64,000 bases of DNA from Dipteris shenzhenensis (lineage: Eukaryota; Polypodiophyta; Polypodiopsida; Gleicheniales), in assembly GCA_047967505.1 (NCBI GenBank), contig CM106541.1; one strand, written 5' to 3'. The notes under the pieces were generated by a model. It was not told the origin of the DNA. It ran no database searches and saw only the letters and a program-made list of their open reading frames with translations. Positions 57,201 through 60,164 of the stretch are shown piece by piece (the stretch's first letter is position 1; each line of letters begins with the position of its first letter). Position numbers and translations under genes: made by a program.

Positions 57201-59555
57201 CTTGAATAAGGCTAGAAACCAGCATATGACACATTGGAGGCTGAGGTATGCCACGTGAGGCCCTATGATACATGATGGTATGAACTGCCATATCATCTTG
57301 AAATGACACGTGGCATGGATTGCCACATCTTCCTGAATAACATGTGGTATGGACTCTCGTATCAGCCTGAAATTGACAAATGGCAAGACAGACTGCAAGA
57401 TATGGACGCATTCATGTTTGATCATTCTAAGTCCACTCGTACTTTGTTTTTTCTTGCTTTATAATCTAAAGTTCTTGTATCTAATTGTCAAACATATGTG
57501 AGTATAATCATTTATGTGTACTGTTGTACACCCTGTTGTGTTTGTTTGTGAAACCTGTAACTGCAGACACCGTTCTCCATTGCTTTGCAAGTGAAGTTGT
57601 CTAAGGTGGGTATGAGTTGTGTAGGAGAAACAGTATTCAATGATAAAGTCAAACAACTCAGTGATTTTGTCTAACATTGCATGGAAACCATTTCCAGCCC
57701 TGCTCATGTCATGCAGTTGTTGGAGATTGTGCGAACCGAGCGGACTTCATTGCAAATCATTGTTGACCTGCTCGCGTTTGCAAAAACTCTGCACAAAGTT
57801 CCGTTGGTTACAAGAAGCTCACTTGGTTTTGCTGCAAATCGAATATTTGTTCCCTACCTTCTGACTGCTTGTTTTCTTGTTGACCTTGGACTGGAGCCCT
57901 ATCAAATAGATTTTGTGGTCAAAGAGTTTGGAATGCCCATGGGTCCCTTCAGGTCATGATTCTTTATGATGTTCTGTTTTCAAGTTCTTTTCTCAGCTAA
58001 TTATAATTTCTTTGTAGGGTATCATTTTTGGAATCTAGTGTTATATTATGGTTTCATGTTCTCATTTGAACAGGGTTACAGATTTTACTGGCCTCAAAAC
58101 TTTTCTCCTTGTGTCTCAACTATGGCATGAGAGATTTCCTGGGCGCTTCCACCAGTCACCGCTTATCAACCTTCTTGTCAAGGATAACAGATTAGGTACT
58201 TTTGGCCTCGCTGAGCAATAAAATTTATACTTGAATGGTTCTTTTTTTCACAATTCATGAGTGTTTCTATGATGTAGGCTATTTTTTACATTTGCTCAAT
58301 CATGAGGAGGATGTCATGAAAACAATTATACTGGCATGCGAACTACTGTGGCCAGAGACAACCAGCATATGATTCATTCTATGCATGAAGAGTTGATTCT
58401 TAAGAAGTCTAATTCTTCACAAAGCCAACTTCTATTTATAATGATTGCCGCATACACATACTTTGCTAATTTGAACAAACCAGTTTTAGATTTGCATGCA
58501 ACAGTGCTGGTGAACAAGTGGCTGACCTCTCTCTGCAAGCTTGTCTTCAAATGTGTGAGTTTCTGTTTTGTGTCTAGGGAATGCTACAAGGAGTGGCTTT
58601 TATGACTACAAAGAATCAGGTGAAGAACTCAAGACATTAGAGATCAATGAGTATCTGGAATTATCACGGAGGCTTGCTTGCATCAAGGGTGTTGGAAAGG
58701 CAAGTTTTCATCTAGGTCACACAGGAATGGAAAAATTCTCTGACTATGGAAATGCACAACAAAATCTGAGAATGTCAACCGATGTGGTTTCTTGCTAAAG
58801 AACTCATAAAGTCTTGTTGAAGCTTTGTAATAATTTTATGCTTTTTTGTTCTTCCAGCACACGCTGACAATTGCAGATGAGCAAATCATCGAAATGCTCT
58901 TTTTCCCTGTCATAAATGAGGCTTGCAGAATTTTAGAAGAAAACATTGTTACTCAACCAGCGGCCTTGGATATTGCTTCTGTGTTAGGCATAGGCTTTCC
59001 ATCTTACAGGTTATCATAAAGTCAGATCTCGAGAATATATTTCAGTATGCTTTATAACTTGAGATATATGTTGAAAGGGCCTATCTAGCTGGCATTCTTA
59101 GTTGGAAAATTTTATTCAAATGCAATGTCTTACTAAATATAACTGCTTCATGATCTGCTGCAAACTTTCATTGCAGAGGAGGTATCGTCTTTTGGGCAGA
59201 TAACTTGGGTCTGAGCTATGTTTTGGCTCGACTTAGACAATGGTGGTGGTTGTATGGAAATGTATACAAGCCCTCTGCCATTTTAGAAAAATTGGTAGAA
59301 GCCAATGTCCCATTGGTGAGTTCACAACCAATTAGCTTCTCGCGCCAAATTGTCAAAATTGGCCATTCGTGAGTTTGTGGAAAAATTATGTTATGCTGTT
59401 GAGATCATAAATGATGAACTGAAGTTTGTCCCTGTTTATTTTTGATATGTTAGCATGGAAGATGTATGTCATAGCTCCTTCGAAAATTATTTATTTTAAA
59501 CCTCCTGTACTGGATTTTGCAGGGCCAGTTTGCGCTAAGCTCATCAAAATTGTGA
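389..59555 (+). CDS. MFP: Peroxisomal multifunctional protein of fatty-acid beta-oxidation (MFP2/AIM1 family), 16 exons, 5' partial
   Basis: Joined exons: 389-451, 789-848, 957-1024, 28174-28255, 28715-28770, 28873-29175, 35800-35886, 35965-36139, 36489-36610, 41838-42001, 57698-57952, 58074-58195, 58578-58699, 58858-59009, 59177-59315, 59523-59555. They total 2,003 bases in one consistent frame, about 667 residues against roughly 720 for plant MFPs; the N-terminal exon(s) precede the window. The protein would hydrate trans-2-enoyl-CoA and oxidise 3-hydroxyacyl-CoA in peroxisomes. Visible domains in order: crotonase with LGGGLELAM and GLPELQLG, carrying the two catalytic Glu; Rossmann NAD site [11 protein letters not shown]; dehydrogenase His and Glu in GAHFFSPAHVM and LLEIV; duplicated C-terminal helical domain ending [16 protein letters not shown]1 SKL at the stop. 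Wording such as [12 protein letters not shown] and [11 protein letters not shown] is closer to AIM1 than to MFP2, judged from memory. All introns are GT-AG except intron 13, predicted GC-AG. Confidence 0.95.
789..848 (+). CDS. MFP: MFP exon (b), variable crotonase linker
   Basis: Sixty bases between GGACAG and GTATGA. It encodes a charged linker ending in [10 protein letters not shown]. This is the least conserved exon; support comes from matching phases on both sides and from correct spacing to the KPVVAAIEG motif. Confidence 0.75.
957..1024 (+). CDS. MFP: MFP exon (c), crotonase catalytic Glu segment
   Basis: Encodes KPVVAAIEG then [11 protein letters not shown], with the first catalytic Glu. 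Acceptor CTCACAG, donor GTAATG, ending in phase 0. The next coding residues (ACHAR) are 27 kb downstream. Confidence 0.93.
1330..1850 (+). mobile_element. LINE C-terminal fragment
   Basis: Degenerate reading on the + strand includes [17 protein letters not shown] and, at 1746-1808, [19 protein letters not shown]. This has the CX2CX9HX4C pattern found at the C terminus of many LINE reverse transcriptases. Frames are broken and ends are not defined. Confidence 0.45.
2107..2230 (-). mobile_element. LINE family R 3' end (short, strongly 5'-truncated copy)
   Basis: Read on the minus strand, it ends with the family-R two-stem segment (2151-2187: outer AGTCT/AGACT, inner AGACC/GGTCT), followed by AATAAAATTT and a CTTT/CT microsatellite. 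Only about 100 bases match other family-R tails. Confidence 0.6.
2225..2370 (+). repeat. Purine-only GGA/GAGGGA tract
   Basis: About 140 bases of almost uninterrupted purines on the + strand, built from GGA, GGAGAA and GAGGGA units. Long open frames on both strands here are low-complexity artefacts. Confidence 0.85.
2431..2476 (+). repeat. CTCT(CGGT) simple repeat
   Basis: CT dinucleotides interrupted by CGGT and CAGT. It is preceded at 2414-2428 by CAATACAATCATATC, resembling the minus-strand sequence beside the CT tract at 40575-40592, so it may mark another LINE tail. Confidence 0.6.
3920..4101 (+). repeat. 91-bp tandem duplication
   Basis: Unit 3920-4010 is repeated at 4011-4101 with about one visible difference (CATCCCTG versus CATCTCTG). 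It lies in the 3' UTR of the L1-like element. Confidence 0.9.
4379..5629 (-). pseudogene. L1 zf-RVT C-terminal region
   Basis: Contains [20 protein letters not shown] then [16 protein letters not shown], the zinc-binding region at the end of plant L1 ORF2. Several frameshifts. Confidence 0.75.
5892..7024 (-). pseudogene. L1 reverse transcriptase domain
   Basis: Contains [39 protein letters not shown] and [13 protein letters not shown]. The catalytic FADD box appears as [10 protein letters not shown] near 6225, so the aspartates remain but F/A is altered. Frame changes near 6250. Confidence 0.85.
7346..8327 (-). pseudogene. L1 apurinic-like endonuclease domain
   Basis: Starts [13 protein letters not shown]. 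Contains [13 protein letters not shown] (metal-binding Glu), LNFYAPN and [11 protein letters not shown] with DKREGR, the order and motifs of an L1 endonuclease. Two overlapping frames (8327-7689 and 7711-7346) show at least one frameshift near 7700. Confidence 0.85.
8500..9004 (-). mobile_element. LINE family R reverse transcriptase fragment
   Basis: Minus strand reads [33 protein letters not shown], then after a deletion [10 protein letters not shown] and LFGVYIDE. The segment carrying [10 protein letters not shown] is missing. Confidence 0.75.
9005..9425 (-). mobile_element. LTR fragment related to the solo LTR at 31413
   Basis: On the minus strand, GGTCACCTCC followed by GTGAGCCCCCAA and TGAGGAG near 9380 matches the first 50 bases of the LTR at 31413. 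GCCACATGAGCAGC-type motifs follow in both. The remainder is divergent. Confidence 0.5.
9545..10353 (-). mobile_element. LINE family R fragment, 5'-truncated
   Basis: Minus strand starts at [16 protein letters not shown] and runs through the linker, [46 protein letters not shown] and a broken [11 protein letters not shown]. Its 5' truncation point lies directly behind another family-R tail. The 9426-9544 flank is not recognised. Confidence 0.8.
10354..10590 (-). mobile_element. LINE family R 3' UTR fragment
   Basis: Matches the 3' UTR at 27140-27410 (shared CCTATGAGACAAAGTACAA, then a CATGGGCTAAAGC-like stretch). It ends with the inner stem AGGCC/GGCCT (10362-10376). The outer stem is partly lost at the junction with the next LINE. 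Confidence 0.7.
10969..12536 (-). mobile_element. Small non-autonomous LTR retrotransposon
   Basis: Two direct repeats of about 250 bases (10969-11218 and 12287-12536) share almost all of their sequence and end CATGTTCTAACA. A primer-binding site complementary to initiator-Met tRNA lies at 12188-12199 (minus sense TGGTATCAGAGC). The right LTR therefore extends 12202-12536. A short polypurine tract, GAGGGGG in minus sense, abuts the left LTR at about 11219. The left LTR lacks its outer ~85 bases. Internal length is about 1 kb. Confidence 0.75.
11565..11996 (+). pseudogene. Ty1/copia gag fragment (zinc knuckle) on the opposite strand of its LTR element
   Basis: The + strand reads [34 protein letters not shown] and then [14 protein letters not shown], a CX2CX4HX4C knuckle. 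A stop interrupts near 11745. The orientation is opposite to that implied by the primer-binding site at 12188. Confidence 0.7.
12695..14800 (+). mobile_element. LINE family R copy, sense, degenerate
   Basis: Endonuclease start VWSCNGI and FYTETHES near 12800, then [48 protein letters not shown] and [20 protein letters not shown]. The catalytic YADD is lost (YAMT near 13972). The 3' end carries the two-stem tail (14741-14772) followed by GTTAATATAG and a CTTT microsatellite. Confidence 0.8.
14741..14772 (+). other. LINE family R 3' two-stem element
   Basis: Outer GTCT (14741-14744) pairs with AGAC (14769-14772). Inner AGGCC (14748-14752) pairs with GGCCT (14758-14762) around a five-base loop. 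GTTAATATAG and CTTT repeats follow. Confidence 0.7.
14825..16240 (-). mobile_element. LINE family R copy, antisense, degenerate
   Basis: The reverse complement matches the + copy at 54300-55990, from the endonuclease through the linker to the GLYIDAI region of reverse transcriptase. It lies tail to tail with the 12695-14800 copy. No tail is present, so it is also 3'-truncated. Confidence 0.7.
16441..17903 (-). repeat. Probable 3' LTR of the outer gypsy element
   Basis: On the minus strand a polypurine tract AAGAGGGGGG (about 17905-17915) is followed by TGTCACGGGGACG at 17903, a typical LTR start. The opposite end is placed at TGACACTTG (16441), but without the partner LTR this boundary is uncertain. 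Confidence 0.5.
16817..17164 (+). repeat. 174-bp tandem duplication inside the LTR
   Basis: Unit 16817-16990 is repeated at 16991-17164 with only a few differences (for example GGAAGATG versus GGAATATG, GGACAGC versus GGACATC). Confidence 0.9.
17904..19802 (-). pseudogene. Outer gypsy: RNase H end, integrase and chromodomain-like C terminus
   Basis: Minus order: [17 protein letters not shown] and DHQSMRYFL (RNase H); [18 protein letters not shown] and [10 protein letters not shown] (HHCC zinc site); [18 protein letters not shown] and [12 protein letters not shown] (integrase D and D); [20 protein letters not shown] (catalytic Glu); ending in [17 protein letters not shown] plus VWMEESELV, a chromodomain-like tail. 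Stops and frameshifts occur near 18920 and 19400. It continues across the nested insertion to 23542. Confidence 0.88.
19803..20255 (-). repeat. 3' LTR of nested gypsy
   Basis: 453 bases, direct repeat of 23089-23541. Minus sense begins TGTTACGCTCAAG and ends CTATGATA, that is TG...TA rather than TG...CA. Confidence 0.92.
20256..20450 (-). pseudogene. Integrase C-terminal chromodomain remnant of nested gypsy
   Basis: The minus strand reads KPTRILD, a stop, then [20 protein letters not shown] and [17 protein letters not shown], the chromodomain-like end of chromovirus pol. It directly follows protease sequence, so RT, RNase H and most of integrase were removed by one deletion. Confidence 0.75.
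20445..20849 (-). CDS. Nested gypsy aspartic protease
   Basis: The active-site motif [15 protein letters not shown] (D-S-A-S in place of D-S/T-G-A) starts near 20849. It continues through [16 protein letters not shown] and [15 protein letters not shown]. It stops where the frame passes into the deletion junction. The missing Gly in the active site suggests reduced or absent activity. Confidence 0.8.
   Translation of the reverse strand: MLFDSASTRNVINSKLVKRLKLKTSPSDYAYTVRMADGSSTEVWDQRVTQLELQIQDYAEKLDFEMTKLAHADIALGKAWHSRKNPAIDWKKHIYQFKMNDVLYVLRGERDIPQGPLVMEIRKSSRRVFVSDRG
20871..22133 (-). CDS. Nested gypsy gag
   Basis: 420 codons, uninterrupted. Gag core includes [40 protein letters not shown] and the family-typical FRKHFLP. 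The zinc knuckle is [14 protein letters not shown] (CX2CX3HX4C). It ends at TAA (20871-20873), and the same frame then continues into the protease without a frameshift, so gag and protease are separated by one in-frame stop. Confidence 0.88.
   Translation of the reverse strand: MSRPAGHTLSGRIAMLEDALQQILAQQLQTNVGQSELRKMVHSMSARPSREEKGKSPMEPESSVRTVEPRRAKVPNIANYRPEKYSGRMFDRSSDIIDTWLHKWDEAFAICEIRNDMKKIREATHMFNEAADRWWIKQQKDGVASTTWEGFKKEFRKHFLPLDEAFRAWDQYRNLSQRNLSVAEYTDKFRESVMKVDEPLPQSIQVKDFIFGLNDRIKMEVRAKYANTLDEAIAIALNYEDAKGNRPSGFVQVGTQYGYPKKTGFKKKWITSQSSGQAKQAKPVETPKSSTTVGMKRKVTPMAARAWSKSSLNPQQREKARREDLCFGCLQPHQWKDCPRNKDRQMAEMMVSECDVEMEGSPRAEQMQIQLAGSSQRSVPFLLCVSVAKLVTSAPDNILSKPAATGYTAFNDTELIKMKG
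23089..23541 (-). repeat. 5' LTR of nested gypsy
   Basis: 453 bases. Begins TGTTATGCTCAAG in minus sense and shares the TA end. It is followed after two bases by the tRNA-Met-type primer-binding site. Confidence 0.92.
23542..25104 (-). pseudogene. Outer gypsy: protease and reverse transcriptase
   Basis: Minus strand: [10 protein letters not shown] protease site near 25080; [48 protein letters not shown]; catalytic [11 protein letters not shown] near 24090; [32 protein letters not shown]. It ends in the RNase H motif YEQELV, which continues at 19802. Several frame breaks. The 5' LTR and gag are missing, truncated at about 25104. Confidence 0.88.
25105..25146 (-). mobile_element. Forty-base LINE family R scrap
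   Basis: The minus strand encodes [16 protein letters not shown], matching [14 protein letters not shown] of the LINE at 26431-26652. It sits between the gypsy protease and the CT tail of the next LINE. Confidence 0.6.
25180..25219 (-). other. LINE family R 3' two-stem element
   Basis: Outer AGTCT/AGACT (25186-25190 with 25215-25219) and inner AGACC/GGTCT (25196-25200 with 25207-25211). The (CT)n tail follows. Confidence 0.7.
25239..25314 (+). repeat. 38-bp tandem duplication in LINE 3' UTR
   Basis: CTGATGGGTGGAGCCACTAAA recurs with period 38 (25242 and 25280); the repeat is imperfect at the edges. Confidence 0.8.
27136..27176 (-). other. LINE family R 3' two-stem element
   Basis: Outer GTCT/AGAC (27144-27147 with 27170-27173) and inner AGGCC/GGCCT (27153-27157 with 27162-27166). 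In minus sense it ends GACGTTAATAC. Confidence 0.7.
27138..28102 (-). mobile_element. LINE family R copy A, 5'-truncated
   Basis: Corresponds to 37560-38160 of the best LINE copy: zinc C terminus, then the 3' UTR (27180-27600) and two-stem tail (27144-27173, inner AGGCC/GGCCT). Its tail ends at GTTAATAC immediately before copy B begins. Its own 5' breakpoint adjoins a (CT)n run at 28103-28141. Confidence 0.8.
28100..28141 (+). repeat. (GA)n microsatellite
   Basis: GA dinucleotides with one GC interruption, located at the 5' breakpoint of LINE copy A and 32 bases before MFP exon (d). Confidence 0.95.
28174..28255 (+). CDS. MFP: MFP exon (d), second catalytic Glu of crotonase
   Basis: Encodes [17 protein letters not shown] then [10 protein letters not shown], including the GLPE catalytic Glu. 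Acceptor TTTTTAG, donor GTATGT, with the final Gly codon split. Confidence 0.95.
28715..28770 (+). CDS. MFP: MFP exon (e)
   Basis: Encodes [19 protein letters not shown], the family signature that follows GG. Acceptor GGCTGCAG, donor GTATGA. Confidence 0.95.
28873..29175 (+). CDS. MFP: MFP exon (f), end of crotonase domain and linker
   Basis: 101 codons, phase 0 at both ends. Contains GLVDEV, the RRALEM helix, [15 protein letters not shown] and the CLDVIAKGL helix of the linker before the dehydrogenase domain. Donor GTAAAT. Confidence 0.95.
29970..30620 (-). mobile_element. L1-like fragment (probably ORF1 end)
   Basis: The minus strand reads [20 protein letters not shown] and [11 protein letters not shown], resembling the plant L1 ORF1 segment before its zinc knuckle, then [11 protein letters not shown], which could be a decayed endonuclease motif. 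Degenerate; the family assignment is tentative. Confidence 0.4.
31413..32495 (+). repeat. Probable solo LTR
   Basis: Starts TGTTGGAA and ends TTCTAACA, near-perfect inverted termini. It is flanked by GACAG (31408-31412) and GACAA (32496-32500), a 5-bp target duplication with one mismatch. A TATAAAA box lies at 31973-31979 in a GGC-rich promoter-like setting. There is no primer-binding site or pol after the right end. Confidence 0.65.
32768..33300 (+). repeat. Tandem duplication of the endonuclease start, period 267
   Basis: GGACCATG...GGAACGTGCATGGTCTACATGAT occurs at 32773 and 33040. The two units differ at many positions but stay collinear through ATGGGCA-GAG-GGGGG and CTAGCCT/CTAGTAG. Confidence 0.8.
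32768..34200 (+). mobile_element. L1 endonuclease/linker fragment, sense
   Basis: [18 protein letters not shown] and [12 protein letters not shown] mark an L1 endonuclease start near 33045, with degenerate continuation to 34200. The first ~267 bases exist twice in tandem (32768-33034 and 33035-33300). Confidence 0.65.
34210..34637 (-). repeat. Possible copia 3' LTR
   Basis: Lies just after a short polypurine run (minus CACAGGGGG) downstream of the copia RNase H. The terminal bases read TAGTTAG rather than TGTTAG and no partner LTR is present, so this is tentative. Confidence 0.3.
34640..35700 (-). pseudogene. Ty1/copia RT end and RNase H fragment
   Basis: Minus strand in shifting frames: [37 protein letters not shown] and [17 protein letters not shown] then [10 protein letters not shown], the classic copia RNase H C terminus. 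CKPISTPV and YIGQFLHKF precede it. Confidence 0.85.
35800..35886 (+). CDS. MFP: MFP exon (g), linker helix
   Basis: 29 codons ending [14 protein letters not shown], matching the family motif GLxHVFFAQRxxxK. Acceptor TTAACAG, donor GTATTT. The alignment to the preceding exon across the 6.6-kb intron has no gap. Confidence 0.95.
35965..36139 (+). CDS. MFP: MFP exon (h), NAD-binding Rossmann motif
   Basis: Encodes [18 protein letters not shown] then [16 protein letters not shown], with the GxGxxG dinucleotide loop of 3-hydroxyacyl-CoA dehydrogenase. Ends in a split Gly codon. Confidence 0.96.
36489..36610 (+). CDS. MFP: MFP exon (i)
   Basis: Encodes [14 protein letters not shown] and ends in [13 protein letters not shown]. 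Acceptor CAATAG, donor GTATGG, ending in phase 0. Confidence 0.94.
37160..37196 (-). other. LINE family R 3' two-stem element
   Basis: Outer TGTCC/GGACA (37162-37166 with 37191-37195). Inner AGGCC/GGCCC (37172-37176 with 37183-37187) is a G-U-closed stem in the RNA sense. Confidence 0.65.
37560..39287 (-). pseudogene. LINE family R RT C-terminal half and zinc C terminus
   Basis: In the same frame as the preceding half. After TGA at 39261-39263 a 564-codon stretch is open: [32 protein letters not shown] (catalytic), [34 protein letters not shown] (thumb), [20 protein letters not shown] (CCHC-type zinc site). Confidence 0.88.
39288..40540 (-). pseudogene. LINE family R endonuclease end and RT N-terminal half
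   Basis: Starts within [13 protein letters not shown], the last endonuclease motif. It continues with [75 protein letters not shown] and [14 protein letters not shown]. It ends at TAG (39288-39290). The open frame extends upstream to 40649 through a microsatellite and another LINE's tail, which is not coding. Confidence 0.85.
40541..40640 (-). mobile_element. LINE family R tail, separate copy
   Basis: The two-stem structure at 40598-40631 (inner AGACCC/GGGTCT, outer AGTC/GACT) is followed in minus sense by TTTAATACAATCATATC and a (CT)n run at 40542-40574. The truncated 37121-40540 LINE starts immediately after that. Confidence 0.75.
41838..42001 (+). CDS. MFP: MFP exon (j), dehydrogenase catalytic Ser and His
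   Basis: Encodes [19 protein letters not shown] then [15 protein letters not shown] and VGAHFF, ending two bases into the Ser codon of HFFSP. SIVED replaces the more usual AVIEN, a mild substitution. Confidence 0.95.
42173..42208 (+). repeat. (TC)n microsatellite
   Basis: Eighteen TC units. No family-R stem-loop was found on its upstream side. Confidence 0.95.
43129..43800 (+). pseudogene. Coiled-coil protein remnant upstream of RNase H
   Basis: The first frame (43129-43506) is rich in K/E heptads ([39 protein letters not shown]). After a frame change it continues with [20 protein letters not shown], then [20 protein letters not shown]. At least two frameshifts. No family is recognised. It could be a retroelement accessory ORF or a captured host fragment. 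Confidence 0.5.
43833..44420 (+). pseudogene. RNase H plus zinc-knuckle unit, sense arm of an inverted repeat
   Basis: [19 protein letters not shown] and [19 protein letters not shown] are RVT_3-type RNase H motifs. The zinc-knuckle remnant near 44310 reads [15 protein letters not shown], with one cysteine changed to Tyr. It is the inverted partner of 46395-46965. Confidence 0.75.
44428..46390 (-). pseudogene. Tat/Athila-like gypsy gag-to-RT segment, antisense
   Basis: Minus: [20 protein letters not shown] and [18 protein letters not shown] (gag, 45884-45600), with an internal deletion through most of the protease. Then [74 protein letters not shown] and a catalytic box altered to VSLDDF near 44820. 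It ends at [16 protein letters not shown], where it meets the inverted RNase H arm. Confidence 0.82.
46395..46990 (-). pseudogene. RNase H plus zinc-knuckle unit, antisense arm
   Basis: The minus strand reads [56 protein letters not shown] and [17 protein letters not shown], a near-complete RNase H. The zinc knuckle [10 protein letters not shown] then has a stop before TKC. Confidence 0.8.
46991..47960 (-). other. Unassigned leader with a 118-codon frame
   Basis: A minus-strand frame at 47887-47531 (start [12 protein letters not shown], contains [20 protein letters not shown]) and another at 47417-46959 run towards the RNase H unit. No family is recognised. They could be retroelement leader ORFs or noise. 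Confidence 0.3.
48003..48060 (+). repeat. Possible tRNA-derived (SINE-like) promoter remnant
   Basis: TTGGCTTGGAGGTAA at 48003 resembles a pol III A box and GGGTTTAAATCCC near 48041 resembles a B box. They are about 35 bases apart as in tRNA-derived SINEs. No body or A-tail was defined. Confidence 0.3.
48777..49756 (-). repeat. Gypsy LTR, antisense arm
   Basis: It starts TGTTACC (minus sense) at 49756 just after a GGGGGGGAGAATC polypurine tract. It contains a TATAAAA box at about 49120-49126 and matches the + LTR at 53224-54103 along its length. The outer end below 48777 is not fixed. Confidence 0.8.
49803..50681 (-). pseudogene. Tat/Athila-like gypsy integrase, antisense arm
   Basis: [67 protein letters not shown], then [19 protein letters not shown] and HLKPFFVRL. 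The segment between the second Asp and the catalytic Glu is shortened by about 30 codons compared with the + copy. The open frame extends past 50681 into antisense gag sequence by chance. Confidence 0.85.
50682..51990 (+). pseudogene. Tat/Athila-like gypsy gag end, protease remnant and RT, sense
   Basis: [20 protein letters not shown] (gag); [19 protein letters not shown] (protease end); [76 protein letters not shown]; ending at SPPTTRRQV. The catalytic DD box lies in a frameshifted stretch (SLDDF near 51800). Confidence 0.85.
52030..53190 (+). pseudogene. Tat/Athila-like gypsy integrase, sense arm
   Basis: [116 protein letters not shown], so D, D and E are all present. A frame break at about 52520 and stops near 53032. 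The RNase H expected between RT and integrase is absent. Confidence 0.87.
53224..54103 (+). repeat. Gypsy 3' LTR, sense arm, truncated
   Basis: It begins TGTTACCGC after GGGAGGGGGGAATC. TATAAAA at 53745-53751. At about 54103 it stops matching the antisense LTR and LINE sequence begins. Confidence 0.82.
54104..56590 (+). mobile_element. LINE family R copy, sense, 3'-truncated
   Basis: Endonuclease [13 protein letters not shown] (54425); [25 protein letters not shown] region; [55 protein letters not shown] (YADD changed to HADD); [17 protein letters not shown]; thumb to about 56570. The zinc C terminus, 3' UTR and tail are absent. Multiple frame breaks. Confidence 0.82.
57698..57952 (+). CDS. 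MFP: MFP exon (k), dehydrogenase C-terminal helical domain
   Basis: Completes [16 protein letters not shown], with the His/Glu pair, and runs through GFAANR to FGMPMGPFR. The usual GNC before GF is replaced by RSSL. Confidence 0.95.
58074..58195 (+). CDS. MFP: MFP exon (l)
   Basis: Encodes [17 protein letters not shown] and ends in VKDNRLG. It follows PMGPFR directly with phase match (AG plus G). Confidence 0.93.
58578..58699 (+). CDS. MFP: MFP exon (m), ends at a GC splice donor
   Basis: Encodes [18 protein letters not shown] through [12 protein letters not shown], the family ATRxGFYxY motif. The only phase-0 exit that joins to the next exon is AAG|GCAAGT at 58699/58700, a strong GC-donor consensus. 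Confidence 0.88.
58858..59009 (+). CDS. MFP: MFP exon (n)
   Basis: Encodes [20 protein letters not shown] then EACRILEE and [14 protein letters not shown]. Acceptor TTCCAG, donor GTTATC. The Arg codon is split with the next exon. Confidence 0.95.
59177..59315 (+). CDS. MFP: MFP exon (o)
   Basis: Encodes [20 protein letters not shown] and the [15 protein letters not shown] tail. Acceptor TTGCAG, donor GTGAGT. Confidence 0.95.
59523..59555 (+). CDS. MFP: MFP terminal exon with PTS1 signal
   Basis: Eleven codons reading [10 protein letters not shown] then TGA at 59553-59555. SKL at the extreme C terminus is the canonical PTS1 for PEX5-mediated peroxisomal import. Acceptor TTTTGCAG at 59515-59522. 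Confidence 0.93.
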   Translation, partial: GQFALSSSKL

Positions 59556-60150
59556 TGAAAATTTCTTGCATTAAGTCGGCAAAGTAGCATTCTGAGTACC
59601 TATGAGATTTGGATCACCTTGAGAAATCTTAGCATGACCAGACAATAAAATTTGTAAGCGGTACAGCTTTCTCAGACAGAATCAGCATGCAAGCTTAAGG
59701 TTAGGCTGGTCATATTCACATTGAAGGCTCTTCAAATGGTTGCCCAGCCTGAGTATGATGGGTTTCATACATTACACAGTACAAAGATACAGCATTTGTT
59801 AAATACAACGGGATCCACCTGCAACGGTTCTACATGGTGTAGTACGGTCAAATTATGAATGCATACACGATTTGGAGCAGTTTCTTGTTATGATCTTTTT
59901 GCACACACTAAATTTAGTACACTCAAAGATCATGAAGCTTCATCCTGCCATTGCCAGTATTTTCTGATATTTTCAGTAACAGCTCTCTAGTTTGAAAGTC
60001 AAAGCATGATTTGAAAGCAACAAATTGATGAGCAGGGACTTGGAACATACTGCTTTTCTAGATGGTGAGGACACATAATAGTCCAAAATGTATATTGAAT
60101 TATGACCTGTAAATTGTTCCGGAAAGTAACACAATGTAAGGCACCAAGTC
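59556..60150 (+). other. MFP 3' untranslated region with candidate polyadenylation signal
   Basis: AT-rich non-coding sequence after the stop. An AATAAA hexamer lies at 59644-59649, 89 bases past the stop. No other element is recognised before the LINE that begins near 60165. The cleavage site is not determinable. Confidence 0.5.
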
Positions 60151-60164
60151 ACAGTATTTGAGGA

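Larger units (their letters stand above)
42002..57697 (+). other. MFP intron 10 (15,696 bp)
   Basis: Splits the Ser codon of HFFSP (AG|GTAATA ... TTTCCAG|C). It holds the rearranged gypsy cluster and a sense LINE. 42211-43128 is C-rich then AT-rich without recognisable features. 56591-57697 holds nothing recognised. Confidence 0.93.

Noticed and set aside
58690-58699. GT dinucleotide in AAGGGTGTTGG as donor of intron 13
   Set aside because: It leaves phase 1, which cannot join the phase-0 start of the next exon at 58858.
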